From: an uncultured Flammeovirgaceae bacterium | GTDB taxonomy: Bacteria > Bacteroidota > Bacteroidia > Cytophagales > Cyclobacteriaceae | Direction: 5' to 3' | Length of the DNA stretch: 64,000 bases | Assembly: GCA_937883755.1 (NCBI GenBank) | Contig: CAKZYA010000032.1 | Span: 1-64,000, forward strand | Shown: piece by piece, positions 26,046 through 35,571 of the stretch | How the letters are laid out: the number at the start of each line of letters is the position of its first letter | Numbering within the stretch: the first letter of the stretch is position 1 | The notes under the pieces: model-generated | Databases searched by the model: none | Told to the model about the DNA's origin: nothing | Seen by the model: the letters and a program-made list of their open reading frames with translations, nothing else | Program-made: the position numbers and the translations under genes

Positions 26046-26531
26046 ATGACTGACGTAACTATGCGAGTAGAAAATCTGGGAAAGCAGTACAAACTAGGTT
26101 ATCAAAAGGCCGACTCATTCTGCGAAAGCCTGTCACGGATGTTCCGGCGTAATAGTAGCTATTCAGAAGACAACCTGACCCCTAAGACTCAAGACCTAAG
26201 ACCCAATTCTTTCTGGGTCTTAAAAGGTGTTAACTTTAAAATTAAACGGGGCGAAGCCGTTGGTATTATTGGTCACAACGGGGTAGGGAAAAGTACATTG
26301 CTGAAGATGCTCTCCTGCATTACTGAACCTATTAAGGGTCGCTGTGAAACCTTTCGTCGGGTATCCTCGCTACTGGAAGTAGGTACCGCCTTCCATCCCG
26401 AACTAACTAAACGGGAGAATATCTACCTCAATGGTACTACCTTAGGGATGAAACGCGAGGAGGTAAAAGCCAAGTTTGATGAGATTGTAGCCTTTTCGGG
26501 AGTTGAAAAATTCCTAACGATTACGTTTTAG
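26046..26531 (+). pseudogene. Truncated polysaccharide ABC exporter ATPase (Wzt-like)
   Basis: From the ATG at 26046 (TTG 26037 possible) only about 161 residues remain. The start matches TagH/Wzt ATPases: 'VENLGKQYKLG', Walker A 'GHNGVGKSTLLKML' and the Q-loop region 'EVGTAFHPELTKRENIYLNG'. The protein then stops after 'FSGVEKFLTITF', just before the expected signature motif, Walker B and C-terminal sugar-binding domain, so it cannot be a working ATPase. No Wzm permease gene is present. A deletion appears to have joined this stump to the next gene, whose ATG comes one base after its stop. A palindrome is embedded in the reading frame (26197-26222). Confidence 0.85.
26197..26222. repeat. Palindrome embedded in the Wzt-like relic
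   Basis: Perfect 9-bp arms TAAGACCCA (26197-26205) and TGGGTCTTA (26214-26222) with an 8-base loop lie within the linker before the Walker A motif, preceded by related 'AAGACTCAAGACC' units. This looks like an intergenic-type repeat that inserted in frame into the coding sequence. Confidence 0.6.
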
Positions 26532-26532
26532 T

Positions 26533-28320
26533 ATGAGCATTCCTTTTATAAGCAGTTATGCAGAATACTTCAGTATACTACGAAAGTTTGCTGGGAAAAG
26601 TATGTATGTACTAATGATGCTTTCCCTAGCAGTCGCCTCTACCGATGGGATTGGAATTACCATGTTGCTGCCTCTACTAAAGGCTAGTGATATGGCTGGT
26701 GAGGATGAAGTGCAGCGGGACTTATTTGCTCAAGTATTTAAATTTTTAGGTATTCCCCAAACCTTTGGTTGGGTACTAGGAGTAATTGGGATACTTTTTC
26801 TGATTAAGGGAATTATCAAATATCTAGAAGGTTACCAAGGAGCGCACATTAGATCTAATTTATTCACCAAATGGCGTACTCAGCTTCTGCAATATTATAA
26901 GAATCTGGACTATCAATATTATGTTTCTAAAAACACTGGACACTTTACTAATGTAATTAATGGACAGGTAGCCGGTGCTTCTCAATTTGTATTATTATAC
27001 TCCCAGTTTAGTTCAAGAGCATTAACGGCTATTGTATATCTTGGATTAGCTTTTTTTCTTAATTGGCGGTTTTCCATAATGGCTATAGTAGCTGGTTTAT
27101 TTGTTATTGTAGTTCTTAGAGGTATTGCCACTGAAACCAAGCGTATTTCCGTACTGAATGCCACAGAAGCAGGGGTGTTAAATAAATTTTTGATTCAGCT
27201 TTTACAATCATTCAAGTATTTACAGGCTACCGCCCGCTTTTCATATTTAGAGAAAAGTGCTAACGAGAGTATTCAAAGGTTGTCATTGTATCAGTTAAAA
27301 GTCGGAAGGCTATCAGCTCTTTTAGTAGCTGTGCAGGAGCCACTAGGGATGGGCTTCATGATTGGGATTATGCTTTATCAGGTAAATGTATTGAATGAAC
27401 CCTTAGCCCCTCTGTTAGTAGTACTAGTTTTGTTTTACCGAACTATGAATACGCTGATGCTAGCTCAAGGACAATGGCAGCAAGTTATGAATTTGGCAGG
27501 TAGTTTGGAAGTAGTAGTTAGAGAATTTGAAGAGGTGGGTCAGCACCAGGAAAGTAACGGGTATGTTACCATACCATTATTTAAACGAGTAGTTGAATTT
27601 CAAAACGTTAGCTTTGCTTTTGGTAAGTCAAGTGTTATTGAAGATGTCTCTTTTAGTATCCCTAAAAATACTACCGTAGCCCTAGTTGGAGAATCTGGCT
27701 CGGGTAAAACGACCCTGACTGATCTACTGAGCCTGCTTCTGAAACCGAAAAATGGGCAGATTTACTTTGATGATATCATTGCTAATCAGTTAGAGTTAGA
27801 GTCATGGCGAAGGAAAATCGGGTTTGTAACCCAGGATACCGTCATTTTTGATGACAGTATTGCTAACAATATTACTTTATGGGAAGGAGAATTTGAGGTG
27901 GATGAGGATACACAACAAAAGGTAAGATATGCAGCACAACAGGCACATTGTGATGGGTTTATATCTGATCTGCCTAATGGATACAATACGCAGATTGGAG
28001 AAAGAGGAGTAAAGTTATCGGGAGGGCAAAAACAACGTTTGTCTATTGCTAGGGAACTTTACAAAAAGCCTGAAATACTGGTGTTAGATGAAGCCACATC
28101 AGCACTGGACTCCGAATCAGAGCGATATATTCAGGAAAGTATCGATGCTCTGAAAGGTACCATGACGGTCATTATCATTGCCCATCGACTATCAACTATT
28201 AAAAATGCTGATAAGATAATTGTACTAGATCAGGGAAAAGTTAAAGAAGAAGGGTCATTTGAGGAGCTAACAGCAGTGGATACCCATTTTCGACTAATGG
28301 CTGAATATCAGAGGTTATAA
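26533..28320 (+). CDS. ABC exporter/flippase, fused membrane and ATPase domains
   Basis: This 595-residue half-transporter has an N-terminal six-helix membrane domain (about 20-320) and a C-terminal ATPase: Walker A 'GESGSGKTTL', signature 'LSGGQKQRLSIA', Walker B 'ILVLDEATSALDSE' and H-loop 'IIIAHRLSTI'. This is the MsbA/PglK type that flips lipid-linked glycans, and its place as first intact gene of a glycosyltransferase cluster supports that role. It starts 1 bp after the truncated ATPase gene. It likely replaces the lost Wzm/Wzt pathway for export of the cluster's glycan, which is inference. Confidence 0.9.
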   Translation: MSIPFISSYAEYFSILRKFAGKSMYVLMMLSLAVASTDGIGITMLLPLLKASDMAGEDEVQRDLFAQVFKFLGIPQTFGWVLGVIGILFLIKGIIKYLEGYQGAHIRSNLFTKWRTQLLQYYKNLDYQYYVSKNTGHFTNVINGQVAGASQFVLLYSQFSSRALTAIVYLGLAFFLNWRFSIMAIVAGLFVIVVLRGIATETKRISVLNATEAGVLNKFLIQLLQSFKYLQATARFSYLEKSANESIQRLSLYQLKVGRLSALLVAVQEPLGMGFMIGIMLYQVNVLNEPLAPLLVVLVLFYRTMNTLMLAQGQWQQVMNLAGSLEVVVREFEEVGQHQESNGYVTIPLFKRVVEFQNVSFAFGKSSVIEDVSFSIPKNTTVALVGESGSGKTTLTDLLSLLLKPKNGQIYFDDIIANQLELESWRRKIGFVTQDTVIFDDSIANNITLWEGEFEVDEDTQQKVRYAAQQAHCDGFISDLPNGYNTQIGERGVKLSGGQKQRLSIARELYKKPEILVLDEATSALDSESERYIQESIDALKGTMTVIIIAHRLSTIKNADKIIVLDQGKVKEEGSFEELTAVDTHFRLMAEYQRL

Positions 28321-28365
28321 TAGTCACATAATAGGCTACTACTAAAAGATTTTATTACTACTAAT

Positions 28366-29502
28366 ATGGATGTACTTTTTGTAATGCCTAATTGGGATTC
28401 GCCCTCTGAGCTTTGGATGCACCGTATGATTGGTATGATGGATGAACAGGTTGATACTATTGCTTGCTTTGACCCGAAGAGTAAGTACTACAAAGGTAAA
28501 ATTCCAACACTAAACCTGCATGATCGGTCGCTTTATGCTAGGGTGAGAGGTAAGCTAAATAGGCCTTCTAAAGAGGATTTAAGATCCTACATGAATAAAG
28601 TAGTTCAGGCCACGATAAAGAAGAAAGGGATCAAGAAGTTGTTTATTCACTATTTAACTTCCATAATTGACCTTAAGAAAACTCTTGAAAATGTAGACAT
28701 ACCTATCTATGTACATTGCCATGGTTTTGATGTGATGTGGGATAGACTAAACTCAAATGGCGTTTTACTACACCCGGAGAGCTATGTAAGAGAAGTAAAG
28801 GCACTTAGCAATAAGATAACTTTTATTGCTAACTCTGAATATACAGCAGGTAGGCTACGAGAAATTGATATCAAGGATGAACACATAATTATTAAAAGTT
28901 ATGGGGTCGAGTATCCTTTAAAACCTAAGATAAGAGAAAAGAGAGATAAGCTTAAGATTCTATATTTAGGTAGATTTACGGATTTTAAAGGTCCCGATAT
29001 GGTGGTGCAGGCTTTCGACTTAGCGAGGCGAAAAGGCATGAATGCCGAACTAATTATGGCCGGTGATGGCCCCTTGATGTTTACCTGTGAAGTGCTAAGA
29101 AGAAGGTCTGTGTATAAAGATGATATTCATTTTTTAGGGGTTACGGACGCTACTACGGGTATAAAATTACGGGATCAAGCTGATATATTTACAGCACATA
29201 ATTGCAAGGGAATATTTTCTAATCAGGAGGAGGCTTTAGGGGTAAGTATATTAGAAGCTATGTCAGCTGCGCTTCCTGTAGTATCTGGAAGAAATGGTGC
29301 GCTTGTAGAAACGGTTGCTAATCAAGAAACTGGAATACTAGTAGAACCAGGAAGTGTAGAAGAACATGCTGAGGCTTTTCTTCAATTAGCAAACAATTAT
29401 GACTTAAGGATCTCTATGGGAGTAGCTGGTTGGGAGCGGGTAAAAAGTGGCTTTTCATATAATTTAGAGAAAAAGATACTTTCTAATATATTTGGAAATT
29501 AG
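28366..29502 (+). CDS. GT4 family glycosyltransferase
   Basis: This 378-residue GT-B protein has the C-terminal GT4 signature 'ALGVSILEAMSAALPVV' and 'ILYLGRFTDFKGPDMVVQAF', the usual nucleotide-sugar-binding start of the second Rossmann domain. A 'YVHCHGFDVMWDRL' segment in the N-terminal domain is typical of glycan-assembly enzymes. It is cytoplasmic and membrane-associated, adding a sugar to a lipid-linked intermediate. It starts 45 bp after the flippase gene. Donor and acceptor cannot be told. Confidence 0.88.
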   Translation: MDVLFVMPNWDSPSELWMHRMIGMMDEQVDTIACFDPKSKYYKGKIPTLNLHDRSLYARVRGKLNRPSKEDLRSYMNKVVQATIKKKGIKKLFIHYLTSIIDLKKTLENVDIPIYVHCHGFDVMWDRLNSNGVLLHPESYVREVKALSNKITFIANSEYTAGRLREIDIKDEHIIIKSYGVEYPLKPKIREKRDKLKILYLGRFTDFKGPDMVVQAFDLARRKGMNAELIMAGDGPLMFTCEVLRRRSVYKDDIHFLGVTDATTGIKLRDQADIFTAHNCKGIFSNQEEALGVSILEAMSAALPVVSGRNGALVETVANQETGILVEPGSVEEHAEAFLQLANNYDLRISMGVAGWERVKSGFSYNLEKKILSNIFGN

Positions 29503-29504
29503 AT

Positions 29505-30554
29505 GTGATTGGTTTTAAAGATATTAATCATCTGATGCTTCAATTCGTATCAAAAGAAACCTTACTTACTAGTTCTACTTGTTATCGGTTGAGCCCTGTG
29601 AATATGGAGGTTGAAGATCATCACATATTTGCTCGAGCAATGGAAAGAGAGATTCCTGCTAGTTTTGCTTATTCATTTAAAAACTGTTTGATAAGTAATA
29701 GAGTGATACTCAGTAAAAGGAGGGTGTTCTTTAATCTTACGGAGTCATATCAGAAATTTTCCAAACGGGATAGGTTAGTATGGTGGCTCAATTTACTTCA
29801 AATATTGATAAAAAAGGTTTATATTATAGATCAGGGAATTTGGGTTTATCGTTTAGGCTGTGGAGGATATTTTCACTGGATGACAGAAGCTCTGCCTCAA
29901 CTTTTAGCTTTGGGTAAAAAAGTACAAGGGCGACAGGTCTTAATACCACAGTTTTATCAAGATAAACCTTATATAGGCAATTCGCTACGGTTTCTCGGAG
30001 TAGAGCCAGTATATCTAGAAGATGATGTGGCATATCGGGTAAATGATCTGATCGTCCCTGACTTATTAGCACCTTCTGGTAATTACAATGAATCAACGAT
30101 TCAACGACTAAGAACACGGATGACTCAAAAGTTCAACGGTAATGAGCCTAATAGGCTAATTTATATAAGTCGAAAGAAGAGAAATAAGAGAATAATCTTA
30201 AATGAAGAAGAGGTCATTCAAACTATTGATAAGTTTGGCTTTGAGATTATTTATTTTGAAGACTATAGTTTTGAGGAACAAATAAAAATAGCGAGTGAAT
30301 GTAAAATTATGGTTAGTATTCATGGAGCCGGACTAACCAATATGTTATTCATGAAGGCAGGAGGAGGCGTACTTGAAATAAGAAGACGGGGGGATTCTCA
30401 TAACAATTGCTATTTTTCATTAGCTTCAGCTCTTAGGCTAGCTTACTATTATCAGTTTTGCGAAGGCGATCATCAAGATACACACATAGCTAATCTCAAT
30501 GTAGATGTGGCCTTGTTAGAGAATAATATTGCCAAAATGGTAGTGCCCGCATGA
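29505..30554 (+). CDS. GT61 family glycosyltransferase
   Basis: This 349-residue protein contains the GT61 (DUF563) hallmarks 'GGYFHWMTEALPQLLAL' and 'SIHGAGLTNMLFMKAGGGVLEIRRR'. It starts with GTG at 29505, two bases after the previous stop, which indicates co-translation. GT61 enzymes add xylose, GlcNAc or other sugars; the substrate here is unknown. A 180-bp non-coding gap follows. Confidence 0.88.
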   Translation: MIGFKDINHLMLQFVSKETLLTSSTCYRLSPVNMEVEDHHIFARAMEREIPASFAYSFKNCLISNRVILSKRRVFFNLTESYQKFSKRDRLVWWLNLLQILIKKVYIIDQGIWVYRLGCGGYFHWMTEALPQLLALGKKVQGRQVLIPQFYQDKPYIGNSLRFLGVEPVYLEDDVAYRVNDLIVPDLLAPSGNYNESTIQRLRTRMTQKFNGNEPNRLIYISRKKRNKRIILNEEEVIQTIDKFGFEIIYFEDYSFEEQIKIASECKIMVSIHGAGLTNMLFMKAGGGVLEIRRRGDSHNNCYFSLASALRLAYYYQFCEGDHQDTHIANLNVDVALLENNIAKMVVPA

Positions 30555-30734
30555 ACTGGCTTGAGACCTGATCCCGCCTGTTGATAAAGCAAAAAGCGAT
30601 CTATGCTCAACGATGGTTATCCTTTTTGTGAGATTTGGACTTAGTAATCATAGGTAAGTAAGTAGCTTATACTATTGATAACCTGATATTTACTAGTAGT
30701 TTTCAGTATTCACAGAAATACTTTTTCTAAAAAT

Positions 30735-31580
30735 ATGGCTATCTGTTCAATGTATTGCTTTGCTTATTCAGGGGGAACGGTTCTCTCTAAATGTTTAGGG
30801 GCAATTTCTAAAGATGTAGTGTTGATTTCAGAAGTCAACCCTTTGTTTAATGGAATTAAGGCTCGGGTAGCTGGATATCATTTACCAGATTTACACTTCT
30901 CAAGTAAAGAATTTGTTGATCAAATAGTTGAGTTGCAGACATATTGCAATAGTCATGATAAATTCTTGATTGTACGGGATTGGACGTATATCAATTTTCA
31001 TCCCCATTCGTTTAATGGATCGGCAGCACCTCCCAATCGGCTTTTATTACACGAATGTTTGAAGGAAAAAACCAAAGTAAAAGGCTTTGCTTTCGTGAGA
31101 GATGCTATAGATGTTTGTATCAGCCATAGTTGCACTTCTGGATTCTTTAATCATTATGAACAGTATGTGGAGGAGCTAACTAAGTATCCGGAGATTAGGA
31201 TATTTAAATACGAGGATTTTTGCCGTGATCCTGAAAACCTATTACAAGAATTATGTGATTATATTGAATTAGAATATTCTGAGGCATGGAAAAACTTCGC
31301 GAGTTTTACCAATGTCAGCGGAGATACAGGAGAGAGTAAAAAACTGTCTAGAGGAGGGCGGAAAAATTATATCTTTCTGCCCAAAAGAAAAAGGGTATCT
31401 CAACGAAATATTAAACGCATTAATCAGAGTGAAGAAATGAGAAAGGTTAACCAGTTGCTTGGATATCCAACGCATTACAACCACGGGTATGTCGATCAAT
31501 CACTCAAAAAAAGGGCTATTGAAGAAGCACGGCCGTACTGGCAAGGAGTTAAAAAAATAGTGCGAGCTGTCAGTACTTGA
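30735..31580 (+). CDS. Sulfotransferase-like protein (first of two)
   Basis: This 281-residue protein has a P-loop-like N-terminal 'CFAYSGGTVLSKCLGAI' (5'-phosphosulfate loop position) and 'GFAFVRDAIDVCISH', the 3'-phosphate-binding motif of PAPS-dependent sulfotransferases. 'IFKYEDFCRDPENLLQELCDYI' is the usual third element. It would transfer sulfate from PAPS to a sugar of the cluster's glycan. Length is normal. The P-loop has Gly-Gly in place of the common Ser/Thr-Gly-Thr. Remote relation makes the call moderate. Confidence 0.72.
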   Translation: MAICSMYCFAYSGGTVLSKCLGAISKDVVLISEVNPLFNGIKARVAGYHLPDLHFSSKEFVDQIVELQTYCNSHDKFLIVRDWTYINFHPHSFNGSAAPPNRLLLHECLKEKTKVKGFAFVRDAIDVCISHSCTSGFFNHYEQYVEELTKYPEIRIFKYEDFCRDPENLLQELCDYIELEYSEAWKNFASFTNVSGDTGESKKLSRGGRKNYIFLPKRKRVSQRNIKRINQSEEMRKVNQLLGYPTHYNHGYVDQSLKKRAIEEARPYWQGVKKIVRAVST

Positions 31581-31689
31581 TAATGCGCTAATATTTAGAT
31601 CATAGTAGTTGTATTACCTATAATACAAATGCGTTCTGTTAGCTCATAGAGATGAAATTGATATAGCTTTAGATGGAAAGGAGTAATCC

Positions 31690-32547
31690 ATGTTTGTAAT
31701 CACTTTTAAACCAGGACGATTAGCCAATCGGTTAATTCTGTATGCCAACTTTATTGCCTATGTTACTGAATACGGTGGGCGAGTGCTGAACCCTTCCTTT
31801 GATGAATATACCCCTTATTTTCGAGGTACTGTCAATAATTCATTGGGTCGCTACCCTAAGCCTTTGACTATTGCCTATAACTCCTTTCTGAATCGCTGGG
31901 TATATCGGTTTATGTTGTTTATCTGCCGAATAGCGATGAAAGCAAAGCTGCGAACCAAACTGGTTGATTACTTATACTTGGAGACCAAAGAGTCAATGGA
32001 CATGTGTCAGGCATCTGTAGTCAGTTCGGGAAAGATCATATTTATTCACGGGTGGTTATTCCGTGCAGGAGAATTACTAAAAAAGCATCAGCAGGTGGTA
32101 AGGCAGACATTTGAGCCAGTAAAGGAGATTAAAGAAAATGTTCAAGCATTCATTGCTAAACAACGAACTGAAGTAGAAGTTCTGGTGGGCGTTCATATTC
32201 GTCGAGGAGATTATCGGTATTTTAATAATGGGATCTACTTTTATACTGATGCTCAGTATCAGCAGCTGATGGCTGATATACTAAGCATTTTGCCCGATCA
32301 AAATATTAAATTTATCTTGTGTTCGGATGAGTCGCTAGAGGAGTTTCACTGCTCAGATGTGAATTGGGCGACTTCCACTAACCATCTTATCGAGGATCTG
32401 TACATCCTTTCTGAATGTGATTATATTATCGGACCGCCCAGTACATACAGTGCCTGGGCATCATTTTACGGACAAGTTCCTTTGTTTCATATTGAAAAAC
32501 CAGAGGATGAACTCCAACTCACTTCCTTCAAAATTGGTTTGACCTGA
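31690..32547 (+). CDS. GT11-like (alpha-1,2-fucosyltransferase-type) glycosyltransferase
   Basis: This 285-residue protein shows the family motif 'VGVHIRRGDYRYF' (near residue 165), characteristic of GDP-fucose-binding GT11/GT23-type enzymes, and later 'SECDYIIGPPSTYSAWASFYG', the other conserved block. The N-terminal 'GRLANRLILYANF' matches the 'GqLgNqlfqya' start of GT11. It would add fucose or a related deoxy sugar. A 109-bp gap with no ORF precedes it, and the next gene begins 3 bp after its stop. Confidence 0.8.
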   Translation: MFVITFKPGRLANRLILYANFIAYVTEYGGRVLNPSFDEYTPYFRGTVNNSLGRYPKPLTIAYNSFLNRWVYRFMLFICRIAMKAKLRTKLVDYLYLETKESMDMCQASVVSSGKIIFIHGWLFRAGELLKKHQQVVRQTFEPVKEIKENVQAFIAKQRTEVEVLVGVHIRRGDYRYFNNGIYFYTDAQYQQLMADILSILPDQNIKFILCSDESLEEFHCSDVNWATSTNHLIEDLYILSECDYIIGPPSTYSAWASFYGQVPLFHIEKPEDELQLTSFKIGLT

Positions 32548-32550
32548 GCG

Positions 32551-33555
32551 ATGCCAACGATGAGCCCATTGAAAATATCCATAGTGATTCCTTCTTACAA
32601 CCAGGGTTGCTTCCTAGAAGAGACCCTGCAATCGGTACTAGACCAATCGTATAATTCGGTAGAGGTAATCGTTATTGATGGTGGAAGTCAGGATCAGAGT
32701 CAAGAGATAATTCGCAAATATGAAGATAAGCTGACTTACTGGATTAGCGAGCCGGATACGGGACAGTCCGATGCTATCAATAAGGGGTTCGCTCAAGCCA
32801 GTGGCGATATTATTACTTGGTTGGGAAGTGATGATTTGTTACTTCCCGGAGCTTTACAAACGGTATCTGATGCCTTTACTCAGTATCCAGATACGAGTCT
32901 GGTTCATGGGGATACGGTTTATCTGTATTCCAGCGGAAAACGAGTAAAAGCTAAGATTTCATCTAATGGGTTCCCGTACAAATACCTATCGGGGATGGCT
33001 TTTGCCCAGCCTTCTTCCTTCTTCCGAAGGAGTAGCCTAGAAAAAGTTAGCTTCCTGGATGAAACCTTACACTACGGTATGGACTATGATTTGATGGTTA
33101 GGCTGTTTGATTTTGGTAAAACTCAACAGCTAAGTACCTTTTTGTCGGTTTATCGCTACCATCCGCAAAGCAAGTCTACCAACGATAAAGAAAAGTTTGC
33201 CAGCGAGTGGGCACGAATATTCAGTAAGGTGGTTTACTCAGCATACCCCAACTCTAGAGTAGTTAATCTGATGAAAAGTCTACAATTATACTATCAACCG
33301 GATGCTAAGTATGATTTCGTACAGAATTATACCGAAGAATTTCTCTACCAGTCATTTCTATATTTTCTGCACTTTCAAATTATTTTCTTATATCAGTCAC
33401 CCAGTGTAAGGCGGGTAAAACCTTTAGTACATTGGTTAAAAAACTATGAATCCCAGTTCTTTCATGAGAAAAGACTACAGCCAGTATATAACCGGGTTCA
33501 TTATTTAAATGACACTATTATTAAGTATGCAAGGAGATTCAATGCTTACGTTTAG
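32551..33555 (+). CDS. GT2 family glycosyltransferase
   Basis: This 334-residue GT-A protein starts 'ISIVIPSYNQGCFLEETLQS' and has the DXD-type 'WLGSDD' near residue 92 and 'GMDYDLMVRLFD' further on. These are standard inverting GT2 features. It begins 3 bp after the fucosyltransferase-like gene and its end overlaps the next gene, so it is co-translated. Substrate unknown. Confidence 0.9.
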   Translation: MPTMSPLKISIVIPSYNQGCFLEETLQSVLDQSYNSVEVIVIDGGSQDQSQEIIRKYEDKLTYWISEPDTGQSDAINKGFAQASGDIITWLGSDDLLLPGALQTVSDAFTQYPDTSLVHGDTVYLYSSGKRVKAKISSNGFPYKYLSGMAFAQPSSFFRRSSLEKVSFLDETLHYGMDYDLMVRLFDFGKTQQLSTFLSVYRYHPQSKSTNDKEKFASEWARIFSKVVYSAYPNSRVVNLMKSLQLYYQPDAKYDFVQNYTEEFLYQSFLYFLHFQIIFLYQSPSVRRVKPLVHWLKNYESQFFHEKRLQPVYNRVHYLNDTIIKYARRFNAYV

Positions 33556-34438
33556 TATCATCATTCCTACATATAATCGGGCTTCTTTTCTACCGAATAC
33601 GCTAAAAAGTATTCTAAAGCAGGAGTACTCTTCTTTTGAGGTCATTTTGGTAGATGATGGAAGTACTGATAATACCAAAGAAGTAGTTCTTCCCTACCTT
33701 AATGGTTCTTCGAGGGTATCATACTACTATACAGATAATCAGGAGCGAGGAGCAGCCCGTAATTACGGTATGAGTCATGCTGTGGGAGAATATCTGATTT
33801 TCTTTGACTCGGACGATACTATGCACACAGACCATCTGTCAGTACTTGCTGCTACGATTCAAGAAGAAAAAAGCCCTGATTTTCTGGCTACAAAATATCA
33901 GTTATCGGATGGAAAAAAGATATATAGAACTGATATACAATCACTGAATTCCGGCTATTACGATTACAAGCTCTTACTAGGCGGGAATCTCTTCTCTTGT
34001 AATTTCTGCGTGAAACGATTGCTAGATGATCTAGTCAGTTTCAACGAGATGAGGGAATATGCTGCCTTTGAGGATTGGATTTTTTTAGTCCAAAATCTTA
34101 CACGGCGTAAGATTTATGTGGTGGATGCTGTTACTATTACAATGAATGACCATCAGTACCGATCCATGCGGCAAAGTAATAAAAAGCTATTACATAAACG
34201 TCTGGCTTCGTCAGAATACCTGATAAGTCAATTGTCTATCTCTAAAAATGAGCAGGATAGTATGTGGGCAAATAGTTACTACTTTGGAGCAGTACATGCT
34301 TATCTGGAAAACAGTCGCTGGGATTGTTTTCGCTTTTTAGCTCGGGCACTAAAGTATCAGCTTGATTTCAAGTTTGTGCTACTAGCCATAAAAGCAGTGT
34401 TAGGTAAACCATTGATTACTAAACTCGTCTCCCGATGA
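33542..34438 (+). CDS. GT2 family glycosyltransferase
   Basis: From the ATG at 33542, with a clear ribosome site AAGGAGA just upstream, the product is 298 residues; an ATG at 33509 is the longer alternative. GT-A features are 'FSIIIPTYNRASFLPNTLKS', 'ILVDDGSTDNT', 'FFDSDDTM' and 'YAAFEDWIFLV'. It overlaps the preceding gene by 14 bp and the next by an ATGA. It adds one residue of the repeat unit; specificity unknown. Confidence 0.9.
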   Translation: MLTFSIIIPTYNRASFLPNTLKSILKQEYSSFEVILVDDGSTDNTKEVVLPYLNGSSRVSYYYTDNQERGAARNYGMSHAVGEYLIFFDSDDTMHTDHLSVLAATIQEEKSPDFLATKYQLSDGKKIYRTDIQSLNSGYYDYKLLLGGNLFSCNFCVKRLLDDLVSFNEMREYAAFEDWIFLVQNLTRRKIYVVDAVTITMNDHQYRSMRQSNKKLLHKRLASSEYLISQLSISKNEQDSMWANSYYFGAVHAYLENSRWDCFRFLARALKYQLDFKFVLLAIKAVLGKPLITKLVSR

Positions 34439-35571
34439 TTGTAAAGCAACGAAAACAGATTACGCCCAAGAAACAGGCTAGAGTCTTTTTTCCTAACCTA
34501 GATGGGCTTCGTTTCTTTGCTTTTTTTGCGGTGTTTCTGGCGCACAGTTTTTATTCGGAGAACGAAGCGGTTCTATCCAGCCCGATTCATCAGCAGATCA
34601 AGCAGTGGAACATTTTTGGTATTTATGGGGTGAACTTCTTTTTCGTGCTCAGCGGATTTCTGATCACTTATCTCTTAATGGCCGAAGAGGATCGGTTTAA
34701 GAAAATCCATATTCCGGCATTTTACATGAGAAGAGTATTGAGGATATGGCCTCTCTACTATGCAATTGTTTTTGTGGGCTTCGTGCTTTTTCCCATTGGG
34801 AAGCAACTGATAGGAGAGTCGCCAGAGCTGCAGGGAAATATATGGCACTATATTTTTTTTATTAACAACTATGGTGAACCGCCGGGTACTGCTATTTTGG
34901 GTGTATTATGGTCAATTGCTATTGAAGAGCAATTCTATTTGTTCTGGCCCTTGCTGATAGGTTTGGTGTTTCGAAAAAACCGATTATATCTTTTTACCTC
35001 CATTATCGCCATATCGTTTATCTGGCGCTACTCCGGTAACGGCGGATACACCGATACCCTCAGCTGTATTTCAGACATGGCCGTGGGCGGGTTAGGAGCC
35101 TATCTTGCCTTTCACGGAAGTCGCTTAATCGGAAGAATTGAGAATATGCCACAGCACTACACATTACTGATTTATCTTGTTGGATTTGGACTTCTGTTTG
35201 GGAAAGATGAATGGGGAGCAGTTTCACAGTTTGCCCGTGCTTCCCAGCGATTGGTATTCTCAGTTTTCTTTCTATTCATCATCCTGGAGCAAAACTATGC
35301 CCGACACTCACCAGTTAAGATGTCTGCTCTTAGCTTTCCTACCAAGTGGGGCAAGTATACCTACGGATTATATATGCTACATTTTCCAGTAATCTATGTA
35401 ACTGGAAATATAGTACGAAGGATTATTGGAGACGATTCTTTGGTTCATGTCCTCTTTACGGAGACATTAGTAGCTTTTGGGGTGAGTTTGCTTGTTGCCT
35501 ATATATCATTTCATTACTTCGAGTCATATTTCCTGAAACTAAAGGATAAATTTTCTTTCGTAAAAAGATGA
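34435..35571 (+). CDS. Acyltransferase 3 (OafA/YrhL-type) membrane protein
   Basis: This 378-residue protein with about ten membrane helices has the acyltransferase-3 start 'FFPNLDGLRFFAFFAVFLAHS' with the conserved His, 'GIYGVNFFFVLSGFLITYLL', and 'MRRVLRIWPLYYA'. The family O-acetylates or otherwise acylates surface sugars at the inner membrane. ATGA overlaps at both ends link it to its neighbours. It suggests the glycan carries acetyl groups. Confidence 0.92.
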   Translation: MIVKQRKQITPKKQARVFFPNLDGLRFFAFFAVFLAHSFYSENEAVLSSPIHQQIKQWNIFGIYGVNFFFVLSGFLITYLLMAEEDRFKKIHIPAFYMRRVLRIWPLYYAIVFVGFVLFPIGKQLIGESPELQGNIWHYIFFINNYGEPPGTAILGVLWSIAIEEQFYLFWPLLIGLVFRKNRLYLFTSIIAISFIWRYSGNGGYTDTLSCISDMAVGGLGAYLAFHGSRLIGRIENMPQHYTLLIYLVGFGLLFGKDEWGAVSQFARASQRLVFSVFFLFIILEQNYARHSPVKMSALSFPTKWGKYTYGLYMLHFPVIYVTGNIVRRIIGDDSLVHVLFTETLVAFGVSLLVAYISFHYFESYFLKLKDKFSFVKR

